A stretch of 64,000 nt of DNA from Variovorax sp. 679 (GTDB lineage Bacteria > Pseudomonadota > Gammaproteobacteria > Burkholderiales > Burkholderiaceae_C), in the NCBI RefSeq assembly GCF_003952185.1, contig NZ_RXFS01000011.1, positions 1 through 64,000 on the forward strand. Reading direction: 5' to 3'. A program made the translations under genes and the position numbers. This document shows, piece by piece, positions 11,479 through 21,688 of the stretch. The notes under the pieces are model-generated. The model was not told where the DNA came from, did not search any database, and saw only the letters and a list, made by a program, of their open reading frames with translations. Position 1 is the stretch's first letter. Each line of letters begins with the position of its first letter.

Positions 11479-12471
11479 ATGTCCTTTTCAAGGCGCAATG
11501 TCGTGTCGCTCGGGGTGCAAATGCTGCTGGCGCTGGGTCTGTCGGGTGCCGCGCTGGCACCGGCCCACGCCCAGAGCGGCACGCCGATCCGCCTGCTGGT
11601 GGGCTTCCCCGCCGGTGCCGGAAGCGACGCCATTGCACGCACGCTGGGCGAAAAACTCAAGGACGTGCTGGGCGTGCCCGTGGTGGTCGAGAACCGCGCC
11701 GGCGCGGGTGGGCAGATCGCCGCGACGGTGCTGAAGTCTTCCCCGGCCGACGGCCACACGCTGTTCCTGTCGCACGACCACACCATCTCGATCCTGCCGC
11801 AGGTGGTGAAGAACCCGGGCTTCAACCCCGCCACCGACTTCGTGCCCGTGGCCGGCTTCGCCACCTTCGCAAACGTGCTGGCGGTATCGGGCGGCACGCC
11901 GGCCAAGAGCATCGATGAGTACGTGAAGTGGGTCCGCACGCAGAAGGGCGGCAAGGAAACCATCGGCATCCCGGCGCCGGCATCGATTCCGGAGTTCCTG
12001 GTGAAGATGATCTCGGACAAGTACAAGATCGACGTCCAGCCCGCGCCCTACCGCGGCAGCGCGCCCATGACGGCCGACATGCTGGGCAACCAGATCACCG
12101 CGGGCATCGCCTCGGTGCCGGACTTCATCGAGAACCACAAGGCGGGCAAGGTGCGCATCGTGGCCTCCATCGGTGCCAAGCGCCAGGCGGTGATCCCGAA
12201 CGTGCCGACCTTCACCGAGCTGGGTTTCTCGAACCTGGAGGACCTACCCTACTACGGCATCTTCGCGCCGGTGGGCACGCCGCAGCCGATCATCGACAAG
12301 TACGGCGACGCGCTTCAGAAGGTGCTGGCCATGCCCGACGTGAAGCAGAAGCTCACGACGATGGGGCTGACGGTCGGCTACGAGCCACAGGGCCAGTTCG
12401 CGGGCCGCGTGCGCACCTACACGCAGACCTGGGAAAAGATCATCCAGGCCAGCGGCTTCAAGCCTCTTTAA
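11479..12471 (+). CDS. Tripartite tricarboxylate transporter substrate-binding protein (Bug family)
   Basis: A 330-residue periplasmic binding protein. The start at 11479 gives a signal peptide (MSFSRRNVVSLG, hydrophobic core, cleavage after A-H-A-Q); the longer frame from 11416 adds a Phe-rich stretch with no purpose. Family marks follow directly: PIRLLVGFPAGAGSDAIAR, VENRAGAGGQIA and the late GYEPQGQFAGRV. Bug proteins bind small carboxylates and are greatly expanded in Bordetella, Cupriavidus and Variovorax, usually as orphans without TctA/TctB; none is adjacent here. The ligand is unknown. Its stop overlaps that of the convergent moaE by 4 bases. Confidence 0.93.
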   Translation: MSFSRRNVVSLGVQMLLALGLSGAALAPAHAQSGTPIRLLVGFPAGAGSDAIARTLGEKLKDVLGVPVVVENRAGAGGQIAATVLKSSPADGHTLFLSHDHTISILPQVVKNPGFNPATDFVPVAGFATFANVLAVSGGTPAKSIDEYVKWVRTQKGGKETIGIPAPASIPEFLVKMISDKYKIDVQPAPYRGSAPMTADMLGNQITAGIASVPDFIENHKAGKVRIVASIGAKRQAVIPNVPTFTELGFSNLEDLPYYGIFAPVGTPQPIIDKYGDALQKVLAMPDVKQKLTTMGLTVGYEPQGQFAGRVRTYTQTWEKIIQASGFKPL

Positions 12472-12944
12472 GCATTCGGGGCGCTGATGCCCCAGCGCGC
12501 CAGCGCCGCGTCGTCGGCCACGCGCGCATCGACCCAGCGGGCGCCCTCGGGCGTCTGCTCCTTCTTCCAGAAGGGCGCCTGGGTCTTGAGGTAGTCCATC
12601 AGGAACTCGCAGGCCTCGAAGCTCTGGCCGCGATGGGCCGAGACCACCGCCACCATCATGATCTGGTCGGTCGGCTGCAGCAGTCCGACACGATGGATCA
12701 CGCGCGCGCCCAGGATGTCGAAGCGCTGGTGGGCCTCGTCGATCATGGCCTCGATGGCCTTCTCGGTCATGCCGGGGTAGTGCTCCAGTTCCATCGACGC
12801 GACGCTGCTGCCGTCGTTGCGATCGCGTACCGTGCCCACGAAGCTGCAGACAGCGCCCACACGGCTGTCGCCGTCGCGCAACGCGGCGACCTCCCGGGAG
12901 AGGTCGAAATCGTTCGTCTGGATCGAAACACGCGCAAGGCTCAT
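12468..12944 (-). CDS. moaE: Molybdopterin synthase catalytic subunit MoaE
   Basis: A 158-residue large subunit of molybdopterin synthase, which uses the thiocarboxylated C-terminus of MoaD to place the two dithiolene sulfurs of molybdopterin. Visible marks are FVGTVRD near residue 36, LEHYPGMTEKAIE, RVGLLQPTDQIMMVAV and the active-site APFWKKE segment carrying the catalytic lysine. moaD, moeA and mobB lie on the same strand further upstream, but a dapA-like gene on the opposite strand is wedged between moaD and moaE. Confidence 0.95.
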   Translation of the reverse strand: MSLARVSIQTNDFDLSREVAALRDGDSRVGAVCSFVGTVRDRNDGSSVASMELEHYPGMTEKAIEAMIDEAHQRFDILGARVIHRVGLLQPTDQIMMVAVVSAHRGQSFEACEFLMDYLKTQAPFWKKEQTPEGARWVDARVADDAALARWGISAPNA

Positions 12945-13070
12945 GTCCGAATTGTGTCATCGCGATAGACTGTGGCGATGCCCTGCCTTCCCACGCCCAC
13001 GCTCTTCCCGGTGCCTTCGCACCCCGAAGGCCGCCGCGCAGGCCAAGGCAGCAGCAGCAAAGCCAAAAAA

Positions 13071-13139
13071 CCAAAGCTCGTCTGACCGGAGCCGAGGTTC
13101 CGTCGTCGGATGAGCGACGGAACCTGCAAAAGGCTTTGG
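13071..13139. repeat. Nested inverted repeat upstream of the dapA-like gene
   Basis: An inner perfect 10-base inverted repeat (13096-13105, GGTTCCGTCG, with 13115-13124; 9-base loop) is enclosed by a 7-base outer repeat (13071-13077, CCAAAGC, with 13133-13139). There is no T run after either arm, so it is not a standard intrinsic terminator. It may form a structured leader or an operator. The rest of 12945-13208 shows no convincing gene. Confidence 0.55.
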
Positions 13140-13208
13140 CCCCTACTGGGTTGCGCGCGCATCGGACGATGGTTCTTTCCATCGGTCGATTCCTGAAAGG
13201 AAGCCCGC

Positions 13209-14105
13209 GTGCCTCAACAACAACCAAGCCCCAACACCCCCGACTTTTCCGGTTTCTGGGTGGCCCTCGTCACCCCGTTCCGCGATGGCGCGGTGGATCA
13301 CACCGCCCTCGCAGCGCTGGTCCGGCGCCTCGCCGACGACGGCGTGACGGGCTTCGTGCCCTGCGGCTCCACCGGCGAGGCGGCCGCGCTCGACGAGACC
13401 GAGCAACTGGCCGTGCTCGACACAGTGCTGGGCGCGGCCGGCGGCCTGCCGGTCGTGATGGGCGTTTCCGGCTATCACATGGGCAAGGCCACGGCTTGGG
13501 CCCGCAAGCTCTCCGAACGCCCGGTGGCGGGTCTTCTGGTGGCCGCGCCGCATTACGTGCGCCCCTCGCAGGCCGGCCTGCTCGAATGGTTCCACGCCAT
13601 CGCCGATGCCAGCACGGTGCCGGTGCTGGTCTACGACATTCCCTACCGCACGGGCGTCACCATCGCCCGCGAGACGCTGCTGGCGCTGGCGGAGCACCCA
13701 CGCATCCGCGGCATCAAGGACTGCGGCGGCGACATGGCCAAGACGCGCGCGGTGATCGCCGATGGCCGGCTGCAGGTGCTGACGGGCGAGGACCACCAGA
13801 TCTTCGGCACCATGGCCGAAGGCGGCGTGGGCGCCATCGCGGCCAGCGGCAATGTGCAGACGCGGCGCTTCGTGCAACTGGTGAAGCTGCTGGCAGAAAA
13901 CCGGCTGGCCGAGGCACGCGCCGAATGGCAGGCGCTGCAGCCGCTTGTGGAACTGCTGTTCGCCGAGCCGAATCCCGGCCCGGTGAAGGCGCTGCTGGCC
14001 CACCGTGGCGAAATGCGCGACGAACTGCGCTCGCCAATGACCCGCGCATCCGACAGCCTGCGCGAGCGCCTCGTGGCGCTGGAGGAGCGGCTCAACCGCC
14101 CGTGA
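13209..14105 (+). CDS. dapA: Dihydrodipicolinate synthase family protein (DapA-like aldolase)
   Basis: A 298-residue TIM-barrel class-I aldolase starting at GTG 13209 behind an AAGGAAG ribosome site. The Schiff-base lysine is in RGIKDCGGD, the catalytic Tyr and substrate Arg are in YDIPYRTGV, the pyruvate-binding Ser/Thr pair is in GSTGEAAAL, and PHYVRPSQ supplies the second Tyr. The retained Arg after the Tyr motif favours 4-hydroxy-tetrahydrodipicolinate synthase (lysine and diaminopimelate pathway) over sugar-acid aldolases, though the first Thr of the usual GTTGE is Ser. It lies between moaD and moaE on the opposite strand and its end overlaps moaD by 14 bases. Confidence 0.82.
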   Translation: MPQQQPSPNTPDFSGFWVALVTPFRDGAVDHTALAALVRRLADDGVTGFVPCGSTGEAAALDETEQLAVLDTVLGAAGGLPVVMGVSGYHMGKATAWARKLSERPVAGLLVAAPHYVRPSQAGLLEWFHAIADASTVPVLVYDIPYRTGVTIARETLLALAEHPRIRGIKDCGGDMAKTRAVIADGRLQVLTGEDHQIFGTMAEGGVGAIAASGNVQTRRFVQLVKLLAENRLAEARAEWQALQPLVELLFAEPNPGPVKALLAHRGEMRDELRSPMTRASDSLRERLVALEERLNRP

Positions 14106-14343
14106 CGGGCGGGAAGAAGGCGACTTCGCAGCCTTCGCTCAAGGCTGCGGCTTCGTCGCTCATGACGTGATCGAGCGCCATGCGCACCGCCTTGCCGCGT
14201 GCAAGCGCGGTGGCGAAGGCACCACCCCTGGCGATGAGTTCGTCGCGCAGGGCCGAAAGCGTCTCGACCTGCGTGTCGACGGTTTCGCCACTGCTGGAAA
14301 GCGCCTCGCGCACCGAGGCGAAATAACGGACCTGGACTTTCAT
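14092..14343 (-). CDS. moaD: Molybdopterin synthase sulfur carrier subunit MoaD
   Basis: An 83-residue ubiquitin-fold protein ending in the required Gly-Gly, in the context EVAFFPPVTGG. The C-terminal glycine is adenylated and then thiocarboxylated to deliver sulfur to MoaE. The N-terminus MKVQVRYFASVREAL is typical. It starts 5 bases after the moeA stop, so the two genes are co-transcribed. Confidence 0.95.
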   Translation of the reverse strand: MKVQVRYFASVREALSSSGETVDTQVETLSALRDELIARGGAFATALARGKAVRMALDHVMSDEAAALSEGCEVAFFPPVTGG

Positions 14344-14348
14344 GCGGT

Positions 14349-15635
14349 TCAGCCCAGCAGCGATGCGAAGGGAATGAAATCGACGGTGTCGCCCGACTTG
14401 ATCGTGTGGCCCGCCGGGTTGTCGACCACGCCGTCGCCCCAGACCATCGACGTGAGCACGCCCGAGCTCTGGTTGCCAAACAGGTCGAGCCCGCCCGCGG
14501 TATTTCGACGGGCGCGCAGGAACTCGCGGCGCTTGTCGGCACGCGGCCAGTCGAAATCGGCGCGCATCTTCACCGCTTCAGGTGCCACGCGCGTCGCACC
14601 CTGCAACGTCAACAGGAAGGGCCGCACCAGCATCAGGAAGGTGAGGAAGCTCGACACCGGGTTGCCGGGCAGCCCCGTCACATGGCATGCGCCCTGCCCG
14701 TTGCTGCGCGCGATGGAGCCATAGGCGAAGGGCTTGCCGGGCTTCATCGACAGCGACCAGAGCTGCAGCTCGCCGAGCGACTGCAGCGCCGCGCGGATGT
14801 GGTCTTCCTCGCCGACGGAAACGCCGCCGGTCGTGATGATCAGGTCGCTGACCTCGGCAGCGTCGCGCAGCGCCACGATGGTGGCCTCGCGGTTGTCCGG
14901 CACGATGCCCAGGTCGTTCACCTCGCAGCCCAGCCTGTGCAACAGGGCCCGCATGAAGAAGCGGTTGGAGTTGTAGATGGCGCCGGGCTTCATCGCGTCG
15001 GGCGTGACCTCGCCGGGCATCACCAGTTCGTCGCCGGTGGAGAGCATCGCCACGCGCGGCTTGCGCGCGACCTGCAGGCGGTCGAAACCCACGCTGGCCG
15101 CGAGGCCCAGCGCGGCGGGCGTCAGGCGCTCGCCCCTCTTGAGCACGACGTCGCCGGAAGCCACGTCTTCGCCCGCGCGGCGAATCCACTGGCCGGCTGC
15201 CGGGACGATGGCGATGCGCACCGAACCCAGGCCGCCTTCCTGCGGGGTGGCGGCGGTGTCTTCCTGCATCACGACGGCGTCGGCGCCCTCGGGAATCTGC
15301 GCGCCGGTGAAGATTCGCGCCGCGGTGCCGGCCGAGAGCGGCGTGCCGACGGTGCCGGCGGGAATGCGCTGCGCCACCTTCAGCTCGGCGCCTGGCGCGG
15401 CGCAGTCGGCCACTCGCACGGCATATCCGTCCATCGCGCTGTTGTCGCGCGGCGGCACGGTCAGCCCGGAAACCAGGTCCTGCGCGAGAACGCGGCCGTC
15501 GGCCTCGAAGGTGCCGACGCTTTCGGTGGGCAGCTTCGGCGAGGCCTTCGCAAGCAGCACCGCGATCGCCTCGTCCAGAGGCATCAACGGCGGGCGCGAG
15601 GAAGAGGCGGCGAAGGGAACGGGTGAATCAGCCAT
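14349..15635 (-). CDS. moeA: Molybdopterin molybdotransferase MoeA
   Basis: A 428-residue enzyme that inserts molybdate into adenylylated molybdopterin. Visible marks: PRDNSAMDGYAVR near residue 65, AARIFTGAQIPEGADAVVMQED, KPRVAMLSTGDEL, the MPT-binding TTGGVSVGEEDHI and GLPGNPVSSFLTF, then a C-terminal beta domain. The start overlaps the end of mobB by 8 bases and moaD follows after 5 bases, giving a tight mobB-moeA-moaD block. Confidence 0.96.
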   Translation of the reverse strand: MADSPVPFAASSSRPPLMPLDEAIAVLLAKASPKLPTESVGTFEADGRVLAQDLVSGLTVPPRDNSAMDGYAVRVADCAAPGAELKVAQRIPAGTVGTPLSAGTAARIFTGAQIPEGADAVVMQEDTAATPQEGGLGSVRIAIVPAAGQWIRRAGEDVASGDVVLKRGERLTPAALGLAASVGFDRLQVARKPRVAMLSTGDELVMPGEVTPDAMKPGAIYNSNRFFMRALLHRLGCEVNDLGIVPDNREATIVALRDAAEVSDLIITTGGVSVGEEDHIRAALQSLGELQLWSLSMKPGKPFAYGSIARSNGQGACHVTGLPGNPVSSFLTFLMLVRPFLLTLQGATRVAPEAVKMRADFDWPRADKRREFLRARRNTAGGLDLFGNQSSGVLTSMVWGDGVVDNPAGHTIKSGDTVDFIPFASLLG

Positions 15636-16173
15636 GGTGATCGGGGTTGTATTCGAAGCGGTCGCCGCTGTCGATCAACCACTTCGCAATGGCCTCGGCG
15701 TCGTTGAGGTCGAACAGCGGCCGCCCGGTGGGCGACGGCAAGCTGTCCGGTGCGTCAGTGGCCACGGCGGTGACGAAGGGATCCTCCGGATACAGCACAG
15801 GCCGCAAAGGCTCGCCTGCTTCCGGCTCACGCCAGATCTCGATCTTGAGTACGTCGCTGTGCCGGAAGCCCTCGACCAGCACCCAGTCGGCCGCCGGGTG
15901 CACCTCGGCCAGCAGCTGGTGCACGCTGAGTTCGACGGGAACTTCGAATTCGCGCATCACGGCCAGCCGCTTGTCGGACGCCACGACCACCTCGAAGGCG
16001 CCTGCCTCGCGATGGCGGTACGTGTCCTTGCCGGGATGGTCGATGTCGAACTTGTGGTGCGCATGCTTGACCACCGACACGCGCTGGCCGAGCCGCTTGA
16101 GCGCAGGAATGAGGCGCTCGAGCAGCGTGGTCTTGCCCGCGCCCGAATAGCCGGCGAAACCGACGACCTTCAT
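15628..16173 (-). CDS. mobB: Molybdopterin-guanine dinucleotide biosynthesis adapter protein MobB
   Basis: A 181-residue GTP-binding protein that assists MobA in forming the guanine dinucleotide form of the cofactor. The P-loop GYSGAGKTTLLERL lies near residues 8-21, followed by KHAHHKFDIDHPGKDTYRHR, the conserved histidine-rich segment of MobB. No mobA is present in the window. It begins 18 bases after the thrC stop on the same strand. Confidence 0.94.
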   Translation of the reverse strand: MKVVGFAGYSGAGKTTLLERLIPALKRLGQRVSVVKHAHHKFDIDHPGKDTYRHREAGAFEVVVASDKRLAVMREFEVPVELSVHQLLAEVHPAADWVLVEGFRHSDVLKIEIWREPEAGEPLRPVLYPEDPFVTAVATDAPDSLPSPTGRPLFDLNDAEAIAKWLIDSGDRFEYNPDHHG

Positions 16174-16191
16174 GCCGAAAAGCCGCTACGG

Positions 16192-17607
16192 TCAGTCACA
16201 GTTTTCTGCGATGAAAGCCTTCACGGCTTCCGCGTCGGCCGGCAGCTTGACGACGCGCTTGGGCAGCGCCTCGATGCCTTCGAACTTCTTCGGGCGCGCG
16301 GGCTCTTCGCCAAGCGCTTCGACCAGCGTGGCGGCGAACTTGATCGGCAGCGCGGTTTCGAGCACCACCATCGGCACGCCGGGGGTGAGCTGTTCGCGAG
16401 CGGCCTTGAGGCCGTCGGCCGTGTGCGGATCGACCAGCGTGGCGAAGCGCTTGTCGGTGTCGCGGATGGTGGCCAGGCGGTCGGCGTGCGTGCTGCGGCC
16501 GCTGCGGAAGCCGAAGCGCCCGGCGGCCTGTGCGAATGCAGGGTCGGAGCTCAGGTCGAAGCTGCCGTTCAGGCCCAGGTCGTCCACGAACAGCTTGCGC
16601 AGCTTTGCCGGGTCGCGGCCGACCAGATCGAACACGAAGCGCTCGAAGTTGCTGGCCTTGCTGATGTCCATCGACGGGCTGGAGGTCTCGTGCGTATCCA
16701 CAGCGCCGCGCACGCGGTACACGCCGGTGCGGAAGAACTCGTCGAGCACGTCGTTCTCGTTGGTGGCGACCACCAGCGTCTGGATCGGCAGCCCCATCGA
16801 TCGCGCCACATGGCCCGCGCAGACGTTGCCGAAGTTGCCCGAGGGCACGGTGAAGCTCACGGGCTTGTCGTTGCTCGCGGTGGCCTGGAAGTAGCCGGCG
16901 AAGTAGTAGACGACCTGCGCCAGCAGCCGCGCCCAGTTGATCGAGTTGACCGTGCCGATCCGGTACTTGCGCTTGAAGGCCAGGTCGTTCGACACGGCCT
17001 TGACGATGTCCTGGCAGTCGTCGAACACGCCGGTGATGGCGATGTTGTGGATGTTCGCGTCCTGCAGGCTGAACATCTGCGCCTGCTGGAACGGGCTCAT
17101 GCGGCCGTCGGGCGAGGTCATGAAGACGCGCACGCCCTTCTTGCCGCGCATGGCGTACTCGGCCGCACTGCCGGTGTCGCCGCTGGTGGCGCCCAGGATG
17201 TTGAGCTCGGCGCCGCGGCGGGTCAGCTCGTACTCGAACAGGTTGCCCAGCAGCTGCATCGCCATGTCCTTGAAGGCCAGCGTGGGGCCGTTGGACAGGG
17301 CCTCGAGATACACGCCGTCTTCCAGCTCGCGCAGCGGCACGATCTCGTCGGTGCCGAACACTTCAGCGGTGTAGGTCTTCGCGCAGATCGCCTTCAGGTC
17401 GGCCGATGGAATGTCGTCGATGTAGAGCGACAGGATCTCGAAGGCCAGCTCGGCGTACGGCAGCTGGCGCCATCTGGCGAGCGTCGCGGTGTCGATCTGC
17501 GGGTACTTTTCAGGCAGGTAAAGGCCGCCATCGGGCGCGAGGCCTTCGAGGAGGATTTCGCAGAAGCGCTTGCGGTCGGGGTGGCCGCGGGTGCTCAGGT
17601 AGTTCAC
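16192..17607 (-). CDS. thrC: Threonine synthase
   Basis: A 471-residue PLP enzyme that converts O-phosphohomoserine to threonine. The PLP lysine is in TLAFKDMAMQLLG near residue 110, the phosphate-binding glycines are in GATSGDTGSAAEYAM, and the N-terminal MNYLSTRG(H) is the usual beginning of the long, yeast-type ThrC. It follows hom in the same transcription unit with only a small membrane-protein gene between, so the last threonine-branch steps are encoded together. thrB is not in the window. Confidence 0.96.
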   Translation of the reverse strand: MNYLSTRGHPDRKRFCEILLEGLAPDGGLYLPEKYPQIDTATLARWRQLPYAELAFEILSLYIDDIPSADLKAICAKTYTAEVFGTDEIVPLRELEDGVYLEALSNGPTLAFKDMAMQLLGNLFEYELTRRGAELNILGATSGDTGSAAEYAMRGKKGVRVFMTSPDGRMSPFQQAQMFSLQDANIHNIAITGVFDDCQDIVKAVSNDLAFKRKYRIGTVNSINWARLLAQVVYYFAGYFQATASNDKPVSFTVPSGNFGNVCAGHVARSMGLPIQTLVVATNENDVLDEFFRTGVYRVRGAVDTHETSSPSMDISKASNFERFVFDLVGRDPAKLRKLFVDDLGLNGSFDLSSDPAFAQAAGRFGFRSGRSTHADRLATIRDTDKRFATLVDPHTADGLKAAREQLTPGVPMVVLETALPIKFAATLVEALGEEPARPKKFEGIEALPKRVVKLPADAEAVKAFIAENCD

Positions 17608-17616
17608 GGGATATTC

Positions 17617-17931
17617 CTAGAGACCGATTCCATAGTGGCGGATGTCAAGCCAGAAGCGAGAGCCGATCAACGCCAGCATGCCGAAGAAAAGAAGAAGGTA
17701 GTGCAAGGTGCGGTGCTCGACATTGTCCGTTGCGTCGAGCGCCGAGAAATAGGCCCAGGCCGCGAGGAAGCTGCCGGCGGCGTTGAGAACCAGCTGCCGC
17801 CAGCCGAGGCTGCCGAACAGCGCAAGAGTGACCAGCACCGCGAACCAGAACGCCAAGTGCCAGCGCGGCATTTCCACATGCGCGAACCGGAGCAACCCGA
17901 CCAGCGCGAATGTGGCAATGAGCGTGGGCAC
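17617..17931 (-). CDS. Small hypothetical membrane protein between hom and thrC
   Basis: A 104-residue protein, not recognised. Three hydrophobic segments (about 3-20, 26-42 and 46-62) and a fourth near 78-92 (LLLFFGMLALIGS) suggest an inner-membrane protein, with the soluble end WLDIRHYGIGL. It sits 9 bases before thrC and 30 bases after hom, so it is translated from the threonine operon. No link to threonine synthesis or export can be read from the sequence. Confidence 0.65.
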   Translation of the reverse strand: MPTLIATFALVGLLRFAHVEMPRWHLAFWFAVLVTLALFGSLGWRQLVLNAAGSFLAAWAYFSALDATDNVEHRTLHYLLLFFGMLALIGSRFWLDIRHYGIGL

Positions 17932-17961
17932 GGCGGCATTCCATGGCGGCAGTCAGTCAGA

Positions 17962-19307
<1,346 letters not shown>

Positions 19308-19311
<4 letters not shown>

Positions 19312-20348
19312 GGTTTGGATGGGGTGGCGGACGGCTCGGAGAGCACGACGCGGCTGACGTAGCGCGGCAGGCTCCAGGCGCCGCCGGCAAAGCCTCGGCA
19401 CATGCCGTCGCCCGAGGCGCCGGTACGCACGAAGTCCTTGCCGTTGAAGCTCCAGGTCTCGCTCGACCAGCAGTCGCCGATGCCGCGGCCCTTCATGGAG
19501 GACGTGACGCTGGCGTCCTTCCCGTCGAAGTCGCCGTTCGCCTCGATGGCGACGGGCGCATAGGGCGGCTTGTCGTTTGCGATCCAGAGCAGGCTGGAGT
19601 AGTTGTAGGCGCCCATGCCGCAGCCGAAGGACAGCAGCACCTTGCGGTCGGTCAGGCGCGAGACGTTCAGCGACTTGGCGTTGAAGTCGTCGTGGTTGTT
19701 GCAGGCTTCCTTGACGCTGTCCAGCTTCAGGGAAGGGAAGATGCGCGCGGCCAGGGCGTCGTCGCCGGTGCGCGCCTTGGGCGGCACGACCACGTTCACG
19801 ACGGGTGCCGGCACCGGCGGCGGCACGGAGGATTCGGGCTTGTTGCCGCGGCGCACCAGCGCGCCGGGCGTACCGACGCGGCCCTGGGCCTCGTCCATCT
19901 TCAGCAGCACGGCGTTGAGGCCGGCAAGCGAAAGAACCCACTTGTGTCCGCCGCTGTCCGTGAGCGTGGCGTCGTCCCCCTTGAGCAGTTCGGGCAGCAC
20001 GGTGCGGATCTGCGCCTGGTCGAGGCTGACGGCACTGTCCTTGAGACCGGACAAGGTGGCCTTTCCGACCTTGAAGCGCATCGAGCCCTTGGCATCCGCC
20101 TGGCCGCCAGTCTGCAAGTCGATTTCGATGGGGGTGCCGGGGCCCGCGTTGCGGGTGATGAGCATCGACACCGGCTCCAGGGCGCTCCCGCTCTCCACCT
20201 GGTAGCCGGCTGCGCGGCAGGTGCGGGTGTTGTCGCAGGCCAGCTCCCAGTCGTTGTGCGAGAACGAAACGGACTCCTTGCCGGCGGCGCCTGCGGAGAA
20301 CGCGGCGAACGACAGCGCCGCGGCGGCAGTGATGCGGGCAGGCGTCAT
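19308..20348 (-). CDS. DUF1176 domain protein, exported
   Basis: A 346-residue protein with a signal peptide (residues 1-22, ending A-G-A-A). The mature part carries DUF1176 marks: VSFSHNDWELACDNTRTCRAAGY near the start, a Pro/Val-rich linker (VPPPVPAPVVNVVVPPK), then LLSFGCGMGAYNYSSLLWIAN and a Cys/Trp-rich end (GIGDCWSSETWSF). The family is periplasmic and of unknown function. Both ends overlap neighbours by ATGA: its ATG overlaps the aminotransferase stop and its stop overlaps the first hom start, so it is firmly inside this amino-acid operon. Confidence 0.85.
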
Positions 20349-21577
20349 GCTCGCTGCTTGCGTCGCAAGCGGTACTGCTCCAGGAACCTCGCGATGCGGT
20401 TGATGGCCTCGCGCAGGTCGTCCTCGTGGGGCAGGAACACGATGCGGAAGTGGTCCGGCGTGGCCCAGTTGAAGCCGGTGCCCTGCACCAGCATCACGCG
20501 GGTTTCCTTGAGCAGCTCGAGGAAGAACTGGCGGTCGTCCTCGATCGGATAGACCTCCGGGTCGAGCTTGGGGAACATGTAGAGCGCGGCGCTCGGCTTG
20601 ACGCAGCTCACGCCCGGGATGGCAGTGATCAGCTCGTAGGCTAGGTCGCGCTGGCGGCGCAGGCGGCCGCCATCGCACACGAGGTCGTTGATGCTCTGGT
20701 AGCCGCCGAGCGCCGTCTGAATGGCCCACTGGCCCGGCACGTTGGCGCACAGGCGCATGTTCGAGAGCATGTTCAGGCCCTCGATGTAGTCCTGCGCGCT
20801 GCGCTTGTCGCCCGACACCACCAGCCAGCCGGCGCGATAGCCGCACGAGCGGTAGCTCTTGGACAGCGAATTGAAGGTGAGCGTGAGCACGTCGGTCGAC
20901 AGGCTGGCGATGGCTGTGTGCCTGACGCCGTCGTACAGCACCTTGTCGTAGACCTCGTCGGCGAAGATCACGAGGCCGTGCTCGCGCGCGATCTCCACGA
21001 TGCTCTTGAGCAGCTGGTCGGAATACAGCGCGCCGGTCGGGTTGTTCGGGTTGATGACCACGATGCCCTTGGTGCGCGGCGTGATCTTGGCGCGGATGTC
21101 GTCGAGGTTGGGCATCCAGCCATTGGCCTCGTCGCACAGGTAGTGCACCGGCGTACCGCCAGACAGGCTCGTGGAGGCGGTCCACAGCGGATAGTCGGGG
21201 GCCGGAAGCAGCAGCTCGTCGCCGTCGTTGAGCAGCGCGTTCGTGGACATGGCGATCAGCTCGCTGGCGCCGTTGCCGAGGTAGATGTCGTCGAGGGTGA
21301 CGCCCGCGATGCCCTGCTTCTGCGTCTCATGCATCACCGCCTTGCGTGCCGCGAAGACGCCCTTGCTGTCCGAATAGCCGGCCGAGGTGGGCAGGTTGCG
21401 GATCATGTCCTGCTGGATTTCCTCGGGAGCATCGAAGCCGAACACGGCCAGATTGCCGATGTTGAGCTTGATGATTTTCTGGCCGTCCTCTTCCATCTGC
21501 TTGGCGGCATCCATGATGGGACCGCGGATGTCATAGAGAACGTTGGCCAGCTTGGCCGATTTCTTGAGCTGCTTCAA
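20345..21577 (-). CDS. alaA: PLP-dependent aminotransferase, AlaA-type (glutamate-pyruvate)
   Basis: A 410-residue fold-type-I aminotransferase. The PLP lysine is in TFNSLSKSYRSCGYRAGW near residue 245, the cofactor-binding PNNPTGALYS lies near 185 and FADEVYDK near 215. The N-terminus (KKSAKLANVLYDIRGPIMD) matches AlaA/YfbQ, the main alanine-forming aminotransferase in E. coli. Alanine synthesis is therefore the likely role, though a wider specificity is possible. It is the first gene of the leftward run into DUF1176, hom and thrC. Confidence 0.9.
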   Translation of the reverse strand: MKQLKKSAKLANVLYDIRGPIMDAAKQMEEDGQKIIKLNIGNLAVFGFDAPEEIQQDMIRNLPTSAGYSDSKGVFAARKAVMHETQKQGIAGVTLDDIYLGNGASELIAMSTNALLNDGDELLLPAPDYPLWTASTSLSGGTPVHYLCDEANGWMPNLDDIRAKITPRTKGIVVINPNNPTGALYSDQLLKSIVEIAREHGLVIFADEVYDKVLYDGVRHTAIASLSTDVLTLTFNSLSKSYRSCGYRAGWLVVSGDKRSAQDYIEGLNMLSNMRLCANVPGQWAIQTALGGYQSINDLVCDGGRLRRQRDLAYELITAIPGVSCVKPSAALYMFPKLDPEVYPIEDDRQFFLELLKETRVMLVQGTGFNWATPDHFRIVFLPHEDDLREAINRIARFLEQYRLRRKQRA

Positions 21578-21658
21578 AGGGCCCTCCCGGGCGCGGGGTT
21601 GGAGTTTGCTTACGCGGAATCAAAGGCCCTTGCGAGCCCCGTGGCACTAGGGAAAACC

Positions 21659-21664
21659 TATAAT
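21659..21664 (+). promoter_or_regulatory. Consensus -10 box (TATAAT) before the Mth938-like gene
   Basis: A perfect TATAAT lies 25 bases before the ATG at 21689. No good -35 hexamer is found at 16-18 bases, so it may be an extended or activator-dependent promoter. The predicted leader is under 20 bases. Confidence 0.5.
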
Positions 21665-21688
21665 TTGACCACAGTTCCCAGTGCCCAG

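Noticed and set aside
12977..13084. A 35-codon rightward frame between moaE and dapA
   Set aside because: No Shine-Dalgarno sequence and a Pro/Lys-rich product of no known type; it may be only leader sequence around the inverted repeat.
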